64,000 nt of DNA from Nageia nagi (Eukaryota; Pinophyta). The stretch lies in assembly GCA_050084985.1 (NCBI GenBank), contig JBITNC010000001.1, positions 34,720,001 through 34,784,000 of the forward strand, written 5' to 3'. The first letter of the stretch is position 1. Every line of letters begins with the position of its first letter. Both the position numbers and the translations under genes were made by a program. Below the pieces are notes generated by a model, which did not search any database, was not told the DNA's origin, and saw nothing but the letters and a program-made list of their open reading frames with translations. Shown in pieces: positions 1-11,080 of the stretch.

Positions 1-203
1 CATAGATGTGATTTAAAGGCTCTTTACTGGAGAGTGACATCACTAACAACCCATCTTCCTTTTGACATTAGCATAGAATTTAGTTACCATATTATACTCC
101 TAGCCTTACATGTGTCGAGTAGATTTCTTTGGCTCTGTTTAACCAGTTGTTGGCAATACATTTGGCCTATAGCCTCCCACCAGGAAATATCTGCTGCCAC
201 ATA

Positions 204-303
204 ACCACATCCATTCTTCTATTGGGCACTAATATCGCAGGATGGTTCTCTAAGCTAATCCCTTGGCATCACCACATCCAGTCTTCTATTGGGCATTAAC
301 AAT
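204..303. repeat. Pair of 33-bp direct repeats
   Basis: Two near-identical units at 204-236 and 271-303 share ACCACATCC, then TCTTCTATTGGGCA, and differ at a few bases. They sit 67 bp apart in the presumed LAX intron. No coding role is seen. Confidence 0.7.
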
Positions 304-381
304 CTTCTCACTATTGAGGCATGTCAGATGGGTGATAGGCATTGTTGCCATCCAATGCCAACACACTAAATTCGATGGATG

Positions 382-405
382 GAGAGAAAGAGAGAGAGAG
401 AGAGA
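382..405. repeat. (GA)n microsatellite
   Basis: A run of GA dinucleotides with one GAAAG interruption. It causes a short RERERE open frame on the plus strand that has no other sign of coding. Confidence 0.9.
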
Positions 406-896
406 ACCAGCAAGCAGTGCTAATGGGTGTCCCGTGGCAGGGGATGTTTCCTGTCAAATTGTCAGATACATGCAATTATGCTAAAGATTATTCTACTTTC
501 CAATGAAAATTATCAAGCCCAAAAATAGTCTTCACCACCATTCTTGAAATTGACCCCAGGACCACTGACCTCTGCCCCCATATTCTATCCCCGAATCAGA
601 AAGATTTGTCCTTGAAACCATATTTAATGCAACTTGACAAGTACTCCACAGCCACCCACCAGAAGAAGCCCATACACAATACAATTCCACTAAAGCCCTA
701 AAAGATGTAAGCCTCAAAGTTCCATCTTCATGAAATCAGAGGTTATATTCTACAACCCAAGGCCAATTTAATCAAACACTAACAGTCATGTAGTTATAAT
801 CAGGCCTATTATGAGCTGAATTTATTCCATGATGTGGCCCCAAACCTGACATCTAACCAACAGTGAAGAGCGTAGAAGGATACCAAGATAAATCAC

Positions 897-1082
897 CTGA
901 ATGACATGGTTCTTGAAGCTGACATTTTCTTTCTCTTTCCTGCTCCTATATTCAACATAAAGGACACTGATCAAATAGGCTGTCCAGCTCCCCATGAGGC
1001 CATAGAATATCTGGAACAGGATCCCGGACACCAGCCCAAGCTGTGAGAACGAGTATGGCAGAGTCAACAGCACTTGGGCTAC
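897..1082 (-). CDS. LAX: LAX exon 2
   Basis: Begins after the acceptor TTTTGCAG with GTA GCC CAA GTG (VAQV) and ends in CAG before GTGATT. It encodes the first transmembrane hairpin and the RKEKENVSFKNHVIQ loop. The reading frame is clean over all 62 codons. Confidence 0.9.
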
Positions 1083-2014
1083 CTGCAAAATTCCAAAACA
1101 TCTTTCCTCAGCATACCAACCATAACACAGCGCACAAACCATAAACATAGAAAAATAAAAGCAAATCCCACAACCCACACCCATTAATCTCACTATAACA
1201 CCAAATCTTCCACACCCACATCCCTCGACCGCCATGTTTGTACACCCACATATATCAGAATAGCCCACTTCCCTTAACTCAGAAAGTATCTTAACTTTCT
1301 TTAACTATACTGTAGTCTGGTATACCATAATGAACTGTACTGCAAGATCTCCTAACTAGATAGCTAGAGTATGCTACTACTAGCAACAGAAACTGATACA
1401 CATATACCATTCTAATTCTGTGAAGCTAGTGAATAAACAGCTACCAAAGACAAAAACGCAGAACATGGCAGTGACACATGTTTCAAGATTGGATCTTGGA
1501 CACCTCACTGTAGCTTTCTATAACCTAATTAAAACTACTCCTAGCACACTTCACCATATGCTGTGCTAGACCCATACACAGACAGGTACACATATTCCAT
1601 CGTAAGTCTATGAAGTTTGGGGGACAATGGCACAATATAGACTGAACCACACAACATGATAACGGCACATACTGCAAGATTGGATCTCGGAGACTTAAAC
1701 CACTATACTATGCTACCTGAATACATCAACCGATACATTTGCGCTAAGCTAATTGTATTAAGCTACGAAACATGGATATCATGGACTGAAAGTCATTGTT
1801 ATGACAATGTTTCATTTCGAAAGATTCGATCTTGGACCTGGTTGGATGCACAACTAAACCAGGCATCATACACGGAACCTCCGTGCCAGAAAAAGCTCTT
1901 GATGGTCCCTTTGATGGACTTTTCATCACTCCTATTTTGTGACTCCTTTCCCTCCACCTCCATCTCTCCATAATTTGCCACAATGGCTTGCTCTACCTGC
2001 TTCTGTGACACCAT
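897..2014 (-). CDS. LAX: AUX1/LAX-family auxin influx carrier, 5' part (exons 1 and 2)
   Basis: AUX1/LAX proteins are plasma-membrane amino-acid-permease-like proton symporters that import indole-3-acetic acid and so shape polar auxin transport. Exon 1 is 1838-2014 and encodes 59 residues; exon 2 is 897-1082 and encodes 62 residues, in phase. Exon 1 holds an acidic N-terminal tail followed by FFWHGGSVYDAWFSCASNQ; exon 2 starts VAQVLLTLPYSFSQLG and continues through GSWTAYLISVLYVEYR to FKNHVIQ. These are the hallmark first membrane segments of the family, uninterrupted. Intron 1 (1083-1837) has donor GTCCAA and acceptor TTTTGCAG; intron 2 begins GTGATT. The splits after SNQ and after VIQ are those I recall for AUX1/LAX genes. 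I chose the ATG at 2014; another in-frame ATG lies two codons upstream at 2020. The other exons, some three quarters of the protein, lie off the left edge. It is the only likely functional gene in the window. Confidence 0.9.
1838..2014 (-). CDS. LAX: LAX exon 1
   Basis: Encodes MVSQKQVEQAIVANYGEMEV and on to SCASNQ. The first 35-40 residues are a hydrophilic, acidic cytosolic tail of the type that varies between family members; the conserved permease part starts at WHGGSVYDAW. The exon ends in CAG followed by the intron donor GTCCAA, which is GT but otherwise weak. Confidence 0.88.
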
Positions 2015-4490
2015 CTTCATCAGACAACTCTGAATCACCTCAAGATTGATTAATCCAAAGCACTCAGAAGCAGTGGACTATGTCCTAACCGACTCAATCC
2101 AAAAAGACTGAATTGAGACCTCAATTTACCAATGCAGGTTGCACAGCCCACCACAACAAGAATTATGTCAAAATCGTCTATTATCCCACCAGGGCTCAAC
2201 ACGACACATACAATGTTTGTATATGTATGTGTTGAAGTTCTTCTCTTCCCTTAGTATTGTTGTTGTATATGTCTACTACTATTGGATTTGCTGTCAAAGG
2301 GGATATCCAACCAACCAACCAAACAATAATACTACTGTACTAGTGCAGCGCACAGGGTTTGACACTTTAAAGGATCTCAGCCATCGGAAATCAAAGAAGT
2401 GTAATGCATCATTAAGATTATTTAGAACCAAACATTTTGCTTCCTTTGTCTGGAATTGTTGCTGTCATGCAAAGCAGCAGAGCCTAGAATGAATAATAAT
2501 GATAATGAGCCTGCTGGGCCTAGGCATGCGCGTATGCATCATTATTATTGTCTCCATAACACCCCCACTTAGCCTAAAACCGAGGTCACATCAACAAGGG
2601 GTTGAAGGAGGCTTGTGGGGCTTAGATGATGAAGACCCATGTATTCTTTCATTTAACAATGCACCCCATATCATGCGATTATTAGTGAAGACCCGTAATC
2701 ACTACTGTCTCCATTACCACCAATTAACCTAAACCCGGATCTTGGGGAGGCTGGTAAGGCTTTTAAAGTGACCACGCAGATTTGATATTTTTAAATTGCC
2801 CATCCATGTCCATAAGATAGGTTGGGAAGTGGGAACCCATCTTAGTTTTAAGAAGCCTAAGGTGGCATCAAGAAGAAGGAGAACTCAAGGGCTAATGTGG
2901 GAATTAGGTAATCAAGACTTAAGATTTTTCTATTGAGAAGTTGACACCCATATCATTGGACTCCTTAGTAGACCATACTATACTGTCTCACTTCAAGGTC
3001 ACACCAACTATGGGGCCTAGACGTTGCAACCCTCGTAAAACTTTCGACTCAACGTTGCTAGAGACTGTACCACTATCGCGGAAGGAAGAGATTATGGGGC
3101 TTAGGTTACATGCAATTGTCGTGGTGGGCTCTTTCTCCAAGAAAGTAAGAATGTTGCTCACCAATCTCAATCACTTCCAATTATGGGTGAGGAAGTGTAA
3201 TTATCAGTCAACATTCAAACAAACAAGAGAGAAGGTGGCTTAAAATTTTACCAAACATGAGACACACATGCTGTTGTATGTAGAGGTGAATTCCCGCTAC
3301 TCACTACCCAAGGTGGTAGATTTGCTTTGCATTTAAGCTTTAGTTTATATGAGAAAGCTTAATAGATTATAGGTTTATTTTTGAAAGAGTATCAAGTGGT
3401 GGATATGATTTATTTAAGCGATGATGAAGAGAGGTCACTCATTTGTGCGTAAGCTAACCCTCCATTTAAAGTTTAAACGGTGTTGTATGAGATATAATGA
3501 TGACCAGCCTCTTATGAAAAGATTTGGATATGCTTTATAAAGATTTCAAAGTCAGTCTTGCTGAATTCAATAAATTTGTGTAATACGTATTAGTATAGAT
3601 TTACTTGGGACTCGGAGAATTTTATTTTGGGTGGTGTTTGGTTGATAAGTGCCAAAAGAGTTGGAAGTCACATGCACATAAGCGATCACATGACTTTGTT
3701 TAGATAGCATCTTAAACATAGTCTAAGAAGACGAGTAGGGATTTGAGGTTGGAGGCATGTGAAAGGTGGAGGAGGTATTGTTTTCAGGAGAAAATCACAG
3801 GAGTCACATGGCATAGGCTTTGCTTCAATGTTACTTGTTGACTTGGATATATTATAGGGGCGGCAAGTCAGCCGAGTAAGCAGCTGCAGCTGTTCTACTC
3901 ATGAATGCCCTTAATTTAATATTCCTCTCCTCCACATTTACTCTTTTCCCATGAAAAATGGCATGAGAAATGGAAGATACACCTCAAGTCCTAAAATATT
4001 AGATAAAATCGTGTCCTAAAATATTACATAAAATCGTGTCCTAACATGAGAGATGATCGTCTTATATGCCAATGCATTGAAGTTGGACGAAGACGAGAGT
4101 GTGTTCCGTGATAGGCTATAAGGAAAATTGATTTTTGAAGTCAATAGGTTTAGAGGTTTTTTATGGAGTTCGATCTTTCATTAGGATTATTTCTCATCTT
4201 TTCATCAAATAAATTCAAAGAGATTATAATACACTCTTAAGGTAAAGTAGGATGACGATGAGGTTTTGCTGATAATGCATTAGTTGAATTTGTAATGATT
4301 CTTTATCTTTGCTATTGATTTTTTTTATTTGGTTCACGTTGGTATTGATTTTTTATTTTCTTTACATTGATTATATTTTATATTTTTTTAGGTAGTTAAT
4401 GGTTTTATTTATCATCTTTTCTATTATTAGTATCATTAGTCATATGGTTTGAGAATCTTCTTGATCAAATGAGAGTATGTTTCTACTAAT
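2015..4490. other. Upstream region of LAX, no gene recognised
   Basis: This is the 5' side of the minus-strand LAX gene. It should hold its promoter and 5' UTR, but I cannot place a TATA box or transcription start with confidence. Base composition is more balanced up to about 3.9 kb than in the retroelement regions. Several short open frames here, including one of 100 codons at 2941-3243, show no recognisable motif. Confidence 0.4.
2549..2760. repeat. Imperfect direct repeat pair upstream of LAX
   Basis: The block from about 2549 (GTCTCCATAACACCCCCAC, then AGCCTAAAACCGAGGTC, later GGAGGCTTGTGGGGCTT) recurs in shortened, diverged form from about 2707 (GTCTCCATTACCACC, AACCTAAACCCGGATCTTGG, GGAGGCTGGTAAGGCTT). 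A GAAGACCC motif also occurs twice between them. It looks like a local duplication. Confidence 0.5.
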
Positions 4491-4496
4491 TTTGTA

Positions 4497-4691
4497 TTGA
4501 ATCTTAACACCACATCATGCGAGACGATTTATATTTGTCATTTTTGTACCATTAGGGAAATGAAGTATGAGGATCACTTTATCTTTAGGTGCCCTAATTG
4601 CAACAAGATCCAAAGAAGATTCCATTACTTATTCAAAGACTTCAAAATTTGTCTTCCACCTTCTTTCAATATCCTAATCAATGGTATTTAG
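4497..4691 (+). pseudogene. Possible LINE-type C-terminal zinc-motif remnant
   Basis: A 64-codon open stretch contains ICHFCTIREMKYEDHFIFRC, which fits the C-x2-C-x9-H-x4-C pattern close to the CX1-3CX7-8HX4C motif found near the C-terminus of LINE reverse transcriptases. It is followed by basic and aromatic residues (IQRRFHYLFKDF), also typical of that tail. I found no RT core immediately upstream and no poly-A tail, so this is at best a fragment. The motif is short and chance cannot be excluded. Confidence 0.35.
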
Positions 4692-6289
4692 TACTGTATA
4701 TTCTAGAAACTATCTTGTTTAGGTACAAATCTTTATAAGAGACCCTCATTACCACCAAGTTGGTCACTTCCTTCTTCCAACCCATCACTCCTATTGGGGT
4801 CAAGCACCCTCGACACACGTCTACCTCTCACACAAACAACAAATAGGTCAATCCATCAATGATCTTCATCAGGAACTATCATACATGTCCCCTAACGACC
4901 TCTTTGTATTAGGTACCATAGAGCTTCTTCCAATTGATATTAAGACGCCTCCTTACATATATTATCGAGATAGTACAAGCAATTCATTATTACCATTTTC
5001 TTCATGGAGACTAACAATCCTCCGACCTTGAACATCAAGAATGATTTGATGTTGTAATCTTAAAATTTTTGTTTGATGAGTTTCTCTCATAGCTTACTAC
5101 CCCATTGTTTATTCATTTGTTTGTTTTCATAGTCAACTATTTTCCCTATCTACTTTTTCTCTAGTTCCTTTTTATTTCTTTGATTGTAATTCCTAGTCAC
5201 TTTAACCTTGATGGTCCCCAAACCTACAATAGATCCAAATGGTACTGGATTGAAAGAAGCCCTAAATAGTGTTGAATCGATTGTAATCTTAGTTAGTATT
5301 GAACTGATTGCATCCCCTTATGGCATTTGACTGTAGTAGACCTTGAATAAACTCAAACTGATGATATCTATTGTTATTCCACTAGATCTCAAAATGAGTG
5401 CAAATTGCTAGTTTTCTTTATGATGTGATGGTATGAGTATTTCATATGTATATATAACGACCCATATGTGGGTAATTTGTTAGGTTAATTTTTTTTATTC
5501 AAGGTAAAAATGGGCCCAACATGTTTAGAATCCAAGGCGATATATTTCAAAAAGTAAAAAATTATTGTAAATTCATTGGCTATCAAGCCCTCATAATTAA
5601 AAATCATATAAAATTTTAGCTAATTGATAAGAACAATGATGTACTATACTAGTCAAATCAAAAATTAAGAATCCTAAATTTTATCCAAGTTTAGTCATTT
5701 AGCCTACTAAAGTTTTCCCTTTCCTCAAAGTGGTAGAACTTACCATCATTGAATTTTGATTCATTAATATTCTAGTTTTGATTATTATGAGTTACTCTTT
5801 ATTTGATATTATATCATGATGTTATTCTTCTCACTCTTTAGTTACGCTATTTTGATATATTTAGAATATTATTGTTGATATTAAAAATTGATTAAATAAT
5901 TAATTTAATATCATTATAATAAATAATAATACTAATAAAGTACTAAAAAATACATGATTTGCAATGTGATAAAACCTAGCTTCTTCATACTATTGACCAA
6001 TCAAATATGAATTCAAATGACTACAAACTTGTCATTTACCAATATCGTGTCATTCACAACTTAGATATGACCTCTATAGGGTTTAGATAATTCACTCTCA
6101 AAATTCAAACCTCCTTCCTTACTAGGCATGGTGTGTTAACATACTACAATTTATCAACGTAAGGCGATGCATCGACACACTATAATCTAGGTTCCCTATA
6201 TCCTTCAGATTTACATGCATCATTAAGGTTGCCTACCAAGGTTATTAGATCTAACTATGAATATTGTGAACAAGGAATGTAATATCTAA
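4692..6289. other. AT-rich DNA, no gene recognised
   Basis: No coding stretch is recognised. Composition becomes very AT-rich around 5860-5950. Part of 5700-6289 may belong to the LTR that ends at 6611, but I could not align it to the partner LTR. Confidence 0.4.
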
Positions 6290-6611
6290 ATAGGGCACAA
6301 ATCTAGACTTGATAGGTGGCATTGAAAGATACTAAGAAAGGCTCTTTAGAAGTGTATCAATGTATCTATCAAGGTTTCGATATCATCAATATCATATCCT
6401 TCTTCCCTTTAAATAGATGAGAGATTCATAAGTATAGGACAATATCTCTACTTGACTTAACACTCCTTAGACTTGTCATCAAAACAAAATAAAGGAGTGA
6501 AATTGCACTTTATTTTATAACTATAATTAAATAAATAATTAAATCTCTTAAATACTTAGGCACATAAAATATAATTTTTAACTAAATAAAAATCAAATTT
6601 AGGTGTTAATA
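6290..6611 (-). repeat. 3' LTR of element 1 (partial definition)
   Basis: It shares with 13960-14237 the blocks AGAAGTGTATCAATG, CATCCTTCTTCCCT, AAATAGATGAGAG, AAATAAAGGAGTGAAATTGC and AAATTTAGGTGTTAATA. The right boundary is well set by the adjacent polypurine tract; the left boundary is only approximate and the LTR probably extends further left. Confidence 0.75.
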
Positions 6612-6626
6612 ACTGCCCCCCTTTGA
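6612..6626 (-). other. Polypurine tract of element 1
   Basis: On the minus strand this reads CAAAGGGGGGCAGT and lies directly before the LTR start TATTAACACC. A G-rich tract at this place primes plus-strand DNA synthesis in LTR elements. Confidence 0.8.
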
Positions 6627-8282
6627 ACATAGTTTTGATAAAACTAAAAGTATGATTCGAAGGAAAATAAGAAATACTTACCTCTTAACTCTTCACTATA
6701 GTATCTTAGAGTTCTTTATTTTTCTTACAGCTCATGCCCCCTCTTTTCTTGGTTACTACAGTGAATACTTGTTTGAAATGAAGGCACCATAGCAAAGAAT
6801 AGAATGAAACTTCAACTTACCTTTTATTTGTGGTTCACCGATGCACTATGATGTCTCGATGTACTATTTCTTTCATGTTTAGCTCAAAATAAAATCACCT
6901 TGTGTCATCTTCATATATCAAAATAATATTTTATCATTTATCATAGATTTTATCTATCATTGTTGAACTCATCAAATGAAGACTACAAATTGTAATCAAC
7001 TTACTATGTCTTCTTTTTACAAGATATTATCATCATAAAACATGGATATCATCATGTAGTTATTGTTATCTCAAGATAAAATAAACACAAGATTTATACT
7101 TGATTGAAGAATTAGCTAAATATAGCTCATCTATCATAGCTAACAAAAGTATCAAATGTAAGATATGAAACTTATTACTAGGTTTTACTTATATATCCTC
7201 AAAGTAATGAAACTCTCCTTGATACACTTATATTACTAAAGATGCTAGAACTAGGTACTTACTTGCCCTAATTACCAAAGAGGAAATCCTTTTAGCCACA
7301 CCATCCAATTGCATGCGATAACTAAATACTAAAAGGAGTGATAACTCAACTTGCACCATCCAACTACATATTATAACTAAGAAGCAATGTGTATTTGATT
7401 GCACCACCCAATTGCATATTATAACCAAATACCACATGGAGAGATAGCTTAGCCTGCACCACGCAATTGCACGCTATAACTAAGTACCAATACCAATATT
7501 ATCTTAGTATGCATCACCCAATTGCATGCAATAAAAAAGAATCAATAAGGTTGCCTTGAATTCTATTCTGATTCCCTAAGAGAAAAGATTTTTTATTTTC
7601 TTGAATTCTATTTTTAGTCCTTGAGAATAAAGGACTATCTTCTCAATTGGTTTCCCCAACTAAGAGGACTTATCTTACTTATGCAAAATTTTATTGAACT
7701 TTGCAAATATAATATGGAATCAAACTCATGCTTGTAATAACAAGCTAAGGTACAAGAAAGCCTACATGTTATCTTTTGTGGCATAACTTACTTTTAGCTT
7801 GGGTGAACATCTCCATGATCTCTACGATCTATTGTGAAGAACACTAGTAGCAAATACTTCATAGATGGTATGCTGGTATATCATAAATGAGGTAATTTTC
7901 TATTAAAATTTCTTTATCAAGAAAAATATCTAAACTTTGTGAGGTTTCCTTACTCCATAGGGAAGAAATGGATAAATACAAGTCTTGATCCAACCTCCTT
8001 TTATCATATGTATTCTTTCTCATATTTTTATGACTTTTTCTTACTTATTAATGACATATTTATGAGGAAAGAGCTTGTCCCAATCTATAAAAAAATCTAA
8101 AAGTGAAAATAACTTACTAAATATGGTATATTGGTGTACTATTGTATGTTAAAGTACTAAAATATAATTTGATGTACTTATTATTTCTTTTCTTAACAAT
8201 TATTGACTATCTACCTAAACTGATTTAACTATATAAATTGATACTAAGATGTCTTTATTATGCATAAAATCTCTTAATATGC
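6627..8282 (-). other. 3' untranslated stretch of element 1
   Basis: Between the end of integrase and the polypurine tract I see no coding sequence on either strand. It contains the tandem array at 7298-7535. Long 3' untranslated or extra-ORF regions are common in Tat-lineage elements. Confidence 0.5.
7298..7535. repeat. Tandem repeat, five units of about 48-55 bp
   Basis: Units start at about 7298, 7354, 7402, 7457 and 7512, each opening with a version of CACCACCCAATTGCAT followed by TATAACTAA or a variant. The array lies in the untranslated stretch between integrase and the polypurine tract of element 1. Confidence 0.8.
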
Positions 8283-9300
8283 ATAATATTGATAGGATTA
8301 TTTACGTATTTACCCTCAATCATTGAAAACTTGTATTCCCTCAAGTCATACTCATCAATTACTATATAAGGGCCTATCCAATTTGGCTCAAACTTATACA
8401 CTTTCTCTTGCTTAATGATTTTTATTTTTTCTTTATTTCTATCTCAAAATCAAGTCTCCAACTTGTACTTCATTTAGCTTGATCTTCTTCCTATATGCTC
8501 TATTTACTCTATTTGTATATACTCTAAGATGTTCTAATGCATTCACTCCCTTTTCATCCAAAGGTTCTAATGATGCCAATGTTGCTTTCCTCCTTTTCTC
8601 ATCCAAGATGTATCCCTCAAAGGATACCCTTAATAATGAAATCTCTAAGGGAACTAAAACCTAATCTCCATATACCAAGGAAAATGGAGTTTTCCCTATT
8701 GTTATCCTTTTGGTTATTCTATAAGCCCATAATGCATAAGGAAGTTGGTGATGCTAATCCTTACTATTCTTTTGGATTGTTTTCCTCAAAATACTAACCA
8801 TAGTCTTATTATTAGCTTCAACTTGGCCATTTCCTTGAGGATAATAAGGAGTAGAGAACTTTTGGTTGATGTGAAACTCCTCATAAAATTGGTACAACTC
8901 TTTACCCCTAAAGTTAGGACCATTATCCATGAGCAAAATGGATGGCATCCCAAATCTTATCATGATATTCTCAATAAGAAACTCAATACTTTTAAAACCC
9001 TTAGAAGATTTCAATAGAATATATTCTACCCATTTTGTGAAATATTTCATGGTTGTGATTATAAACTTATGCATGCCCCTCCCTTGAAATTGGGTTTAGC
9101 TTACCCATAAAATCAAGTTATCATATAAAGAAAGGCCAAGGGGAAATAATAGAATATAATTCATGTGAAGGGGATCGTTGCAAGTTAGCATTCTTTTGGC
9201 ATTATTTACACTTCATATCATACTCATACCAATCATTTTCTATACAATTTCAATAATATCCTAACATTAGTAATTTCAAATAAATTATTTTAGCATTAAA
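8283..9300 (-). pseudogene. Integrase remnant of element 1
   Basis: Integrase joins retroelement DNA to host DNA. The best part is 8754-9074, 106 codons open, with YFTKWVEYI, IRFGMPSILLMDNGPNFRG and YYPQGNGQVEANNKT. Of the D,D,E catalytic triad the middle Asp (MDNG) and the Glu (VEANNKT) are present, while the first Asp is Lys (TMKYFTKW). Downstream on the minus strand the C-terminal part follows with stops: YALWAYR, TPFSLVYGD, then VNRAYRKKIKLNEVQVGDL and a terminal FEPNWIGPYIVIDEYDL ending near MHIKRFYA. Above 9074 a decayed zinc-binding N-terminal part is likely (CNQCQ-like). Motifs are those of plant gypsy Tat and Athila integrases. Confidence 0.88.
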
Positions 9301-9749
9301 ATATCATCCATGTATACCTTCATGAGCTTGTTTCATTTCTTCCTCAATTTCACTTGGCCGAAGGAATCTTAACAAAGCACTATCAAATGACCTTATATAT
9401 AGAAAATCTCCAAGGTTGACATATATAGAGGTTATCTTCAACCTTATTCTAAATTTCACATCATAAACACTTAGAACTATACCTTATTTAAGGTACTAAA
9501 AAACTTCCCCATACCATGGAATAACATGAAACATAGTGGCTAAAAAATAGTGATCTTCAAGAAAATTATCAAGAAGCAAATCATAAGATGTATTTATTAA
9601 GTTTTTGATTATGAGGATTATCTCTTCATATTCAATATTTATTGAAGCTAATGAAGCTTTATTATTCATAACATCTACATATCTATTATTTTCTTTAAGA
9701 ATATTGTCTATCTCATACTCCTAAAAATGCAGCAACAAACTAGCCATCA

Positions 9750-10510
9750 TTTCTTTGTAGGGTACTAACTTCTCATCATTTGTGTTATATGTATCACTTA
9801 TTTCAACAATCAATTGGGAGTCTCCATATATCTTGATTCTCTACACTTTAGAATAATAACAACCTTCAATCCCCAAATGAGAGCTTAATACTCAACTATA
9901 TTATTGGTGCACTCAAAACTTAACCTACATGACATAGGAATGATATCTACATAAGGATTCACTAGCATAATTATTGCACTTGCTCCATTCATGCATGTAA
10001 AACCATAAAAGTACAATATACACTCATCATCCTTTGAAAATCTAATTCTTTAGGGTATTCTTTTGTTAGTTCAACACATTAGTATGTTTCTAATGCATTA
10101 ACATACATAACTATCTCTTTGATGTTTGTACACTCATTTAGAAATGCTTCTCATATCATGGATGAATCATCCCTAGAATGTTAATCTATAAACATTATAA
10201 CCTTAAATATATGACTAATTTACTAAAGAAACAACACCCATTTTGTAGCCCTTCCCTAGAGATAAGGCTTTGACATCAAATATCTAAGCAAATTTGCTTG
10301 ATCTATCACAAGTATAGTTATTCCCAACATGTAGTACCTTATATATTTTTGTTGAGAAAACTATTTCAAAGCATAACTTCTCAATGTATGTATACCTTAT
10401 CTCATAATCAATCAATATTTTACTAATTTAATACACTTATCTTTCCTTATCCTTATAATCTTTTTGAACCAATATTACCCCAAGGCTACTAAAGTAGCTA
10501 AAACATAAAG
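9750..10510 (-). pseudogene. Tandem RNase H domains of element 1
   Basis: Reading on the minus strand from about 10500, a first RNase H shows YEIRYTYIEKLCFEIVFSTK followed by YKVLHVGNNYTC and DVKALSLGKGYKMG, matching the native gypsy RNase H segment after RT. It is followed at about 10060-9750 by a second, archaeal-type RNase H with LSFECTNNIVEY, a stop in the place of Glu, then ALIWGLKVV. Two RNase H domains between RT and integrase are a recognised feature of the Tat lineage of plant Ty3/gypsy elements. Both carry several stop codons. Confidence 0.75.
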
Positions 10511-10519
10511 AAATAAAGG

Positions 10520-11075
10520 TGATACACCTTATCAAGGTCATAAATTTTGATTTAGGTGTTCATTGTTTTTCCTATTCATGTAGAATTAAAATAAAATCAG
10601 CATGAAAGCTAATCTTACTAGCCTTAAGGTGGTTTTTTTGATACTTTTCAAAGCCCTAAATCTTCATTGATGGCCTAAAATTGATTTTGAATGTAAATTT
10701 CAAAGTTTTTGAGAACCAACATTTTTTTATAGTAGAATAGGGAGGATATTTTGGGATAGTCTTAATTATTAAATAATGGATGAATGATTTTATTTTGGAT
10801 GTTATTCGAGTTATTTTCTAGAGTTACTAAAAATAGTAAGTTTACTTAAATAGTAAGTTGGGTTAATAAAATAGTAAGTGTGAATTAGGAGGTTTTAGGG
10901 TTGAAGTTTCTATATATACATGGGGGGGGGGGTATTCCTCTTGGAGGAGGCAATTTAGATTCAAGAAATAAATAATTCAATTTGTAAGATTCAATTGTGG
11001 AATTATCTTATTGTATGTGAGTCTTATTTATTTTTTTGGGGTTCATTATGGGACTCTTGTAGTGAATCTACATCA
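10520..11075 (+). mobile_element. Solo LTR (556 bp) inside element 1 pol, TSD AAAGG
   Basis: It starts TGATACACC and ends CTACATCA, and is flanked by identical 5-bp duplications AAAGG at 10515-10519 and 11076-11080. Pol of element 1 resumes on both sides in the right order (RT to the right, RNase H to the left). The interior has an 11-base G run (10922-10932) after a TATATATA stretch and an AT-rich tail with AAATAAATAATTCAATTTG, consistent with promoter and polyadenylation regions of an LTR. No internal genes remain. Confidence 0.85.
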
Positions 11076-11080
11076 AAAGG

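Larger units (their letters stand above)
1..896 (-). other. Intron 2 of the LAX gene, no further exon found
   Basis: Continuing the gene on the minus strand, a GT donor lies at 895-896 directly after exon 2. I looked on the minus strand for the next AUX1/LAX exon, which starts with a WFEVLDGLLG-like block, and did not find it down to position 1. The stretch is therefore read as at least 896 bases of intron 2, with the remaining exons beyond the left edge. It holds a short direct repeat and a GA microsatellite, listed separately. A truncated gene copy cannot be excluded from this window alone. Confidence 0.5.

Noticed and set aside
263-484. 73-codon plus-strand open frame with RERERERE
   Set aside because: It is generated by the GA microsatellite and lies in the LAX intron; no motif or conservation.
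1656-2038. Plus- and minus-strand open frames overlapping LAX exon 1
   Set aside because: Only the minus-strand frame with FFWHGGSVYDAW is coding; the others are shadows of it.
2941-3243. 100-codon open frame upstream of LAX
   Set aside because: No recognisable motif, and a similar-sized frame exists on the other strand; likely chance in less AT-rich DNA.
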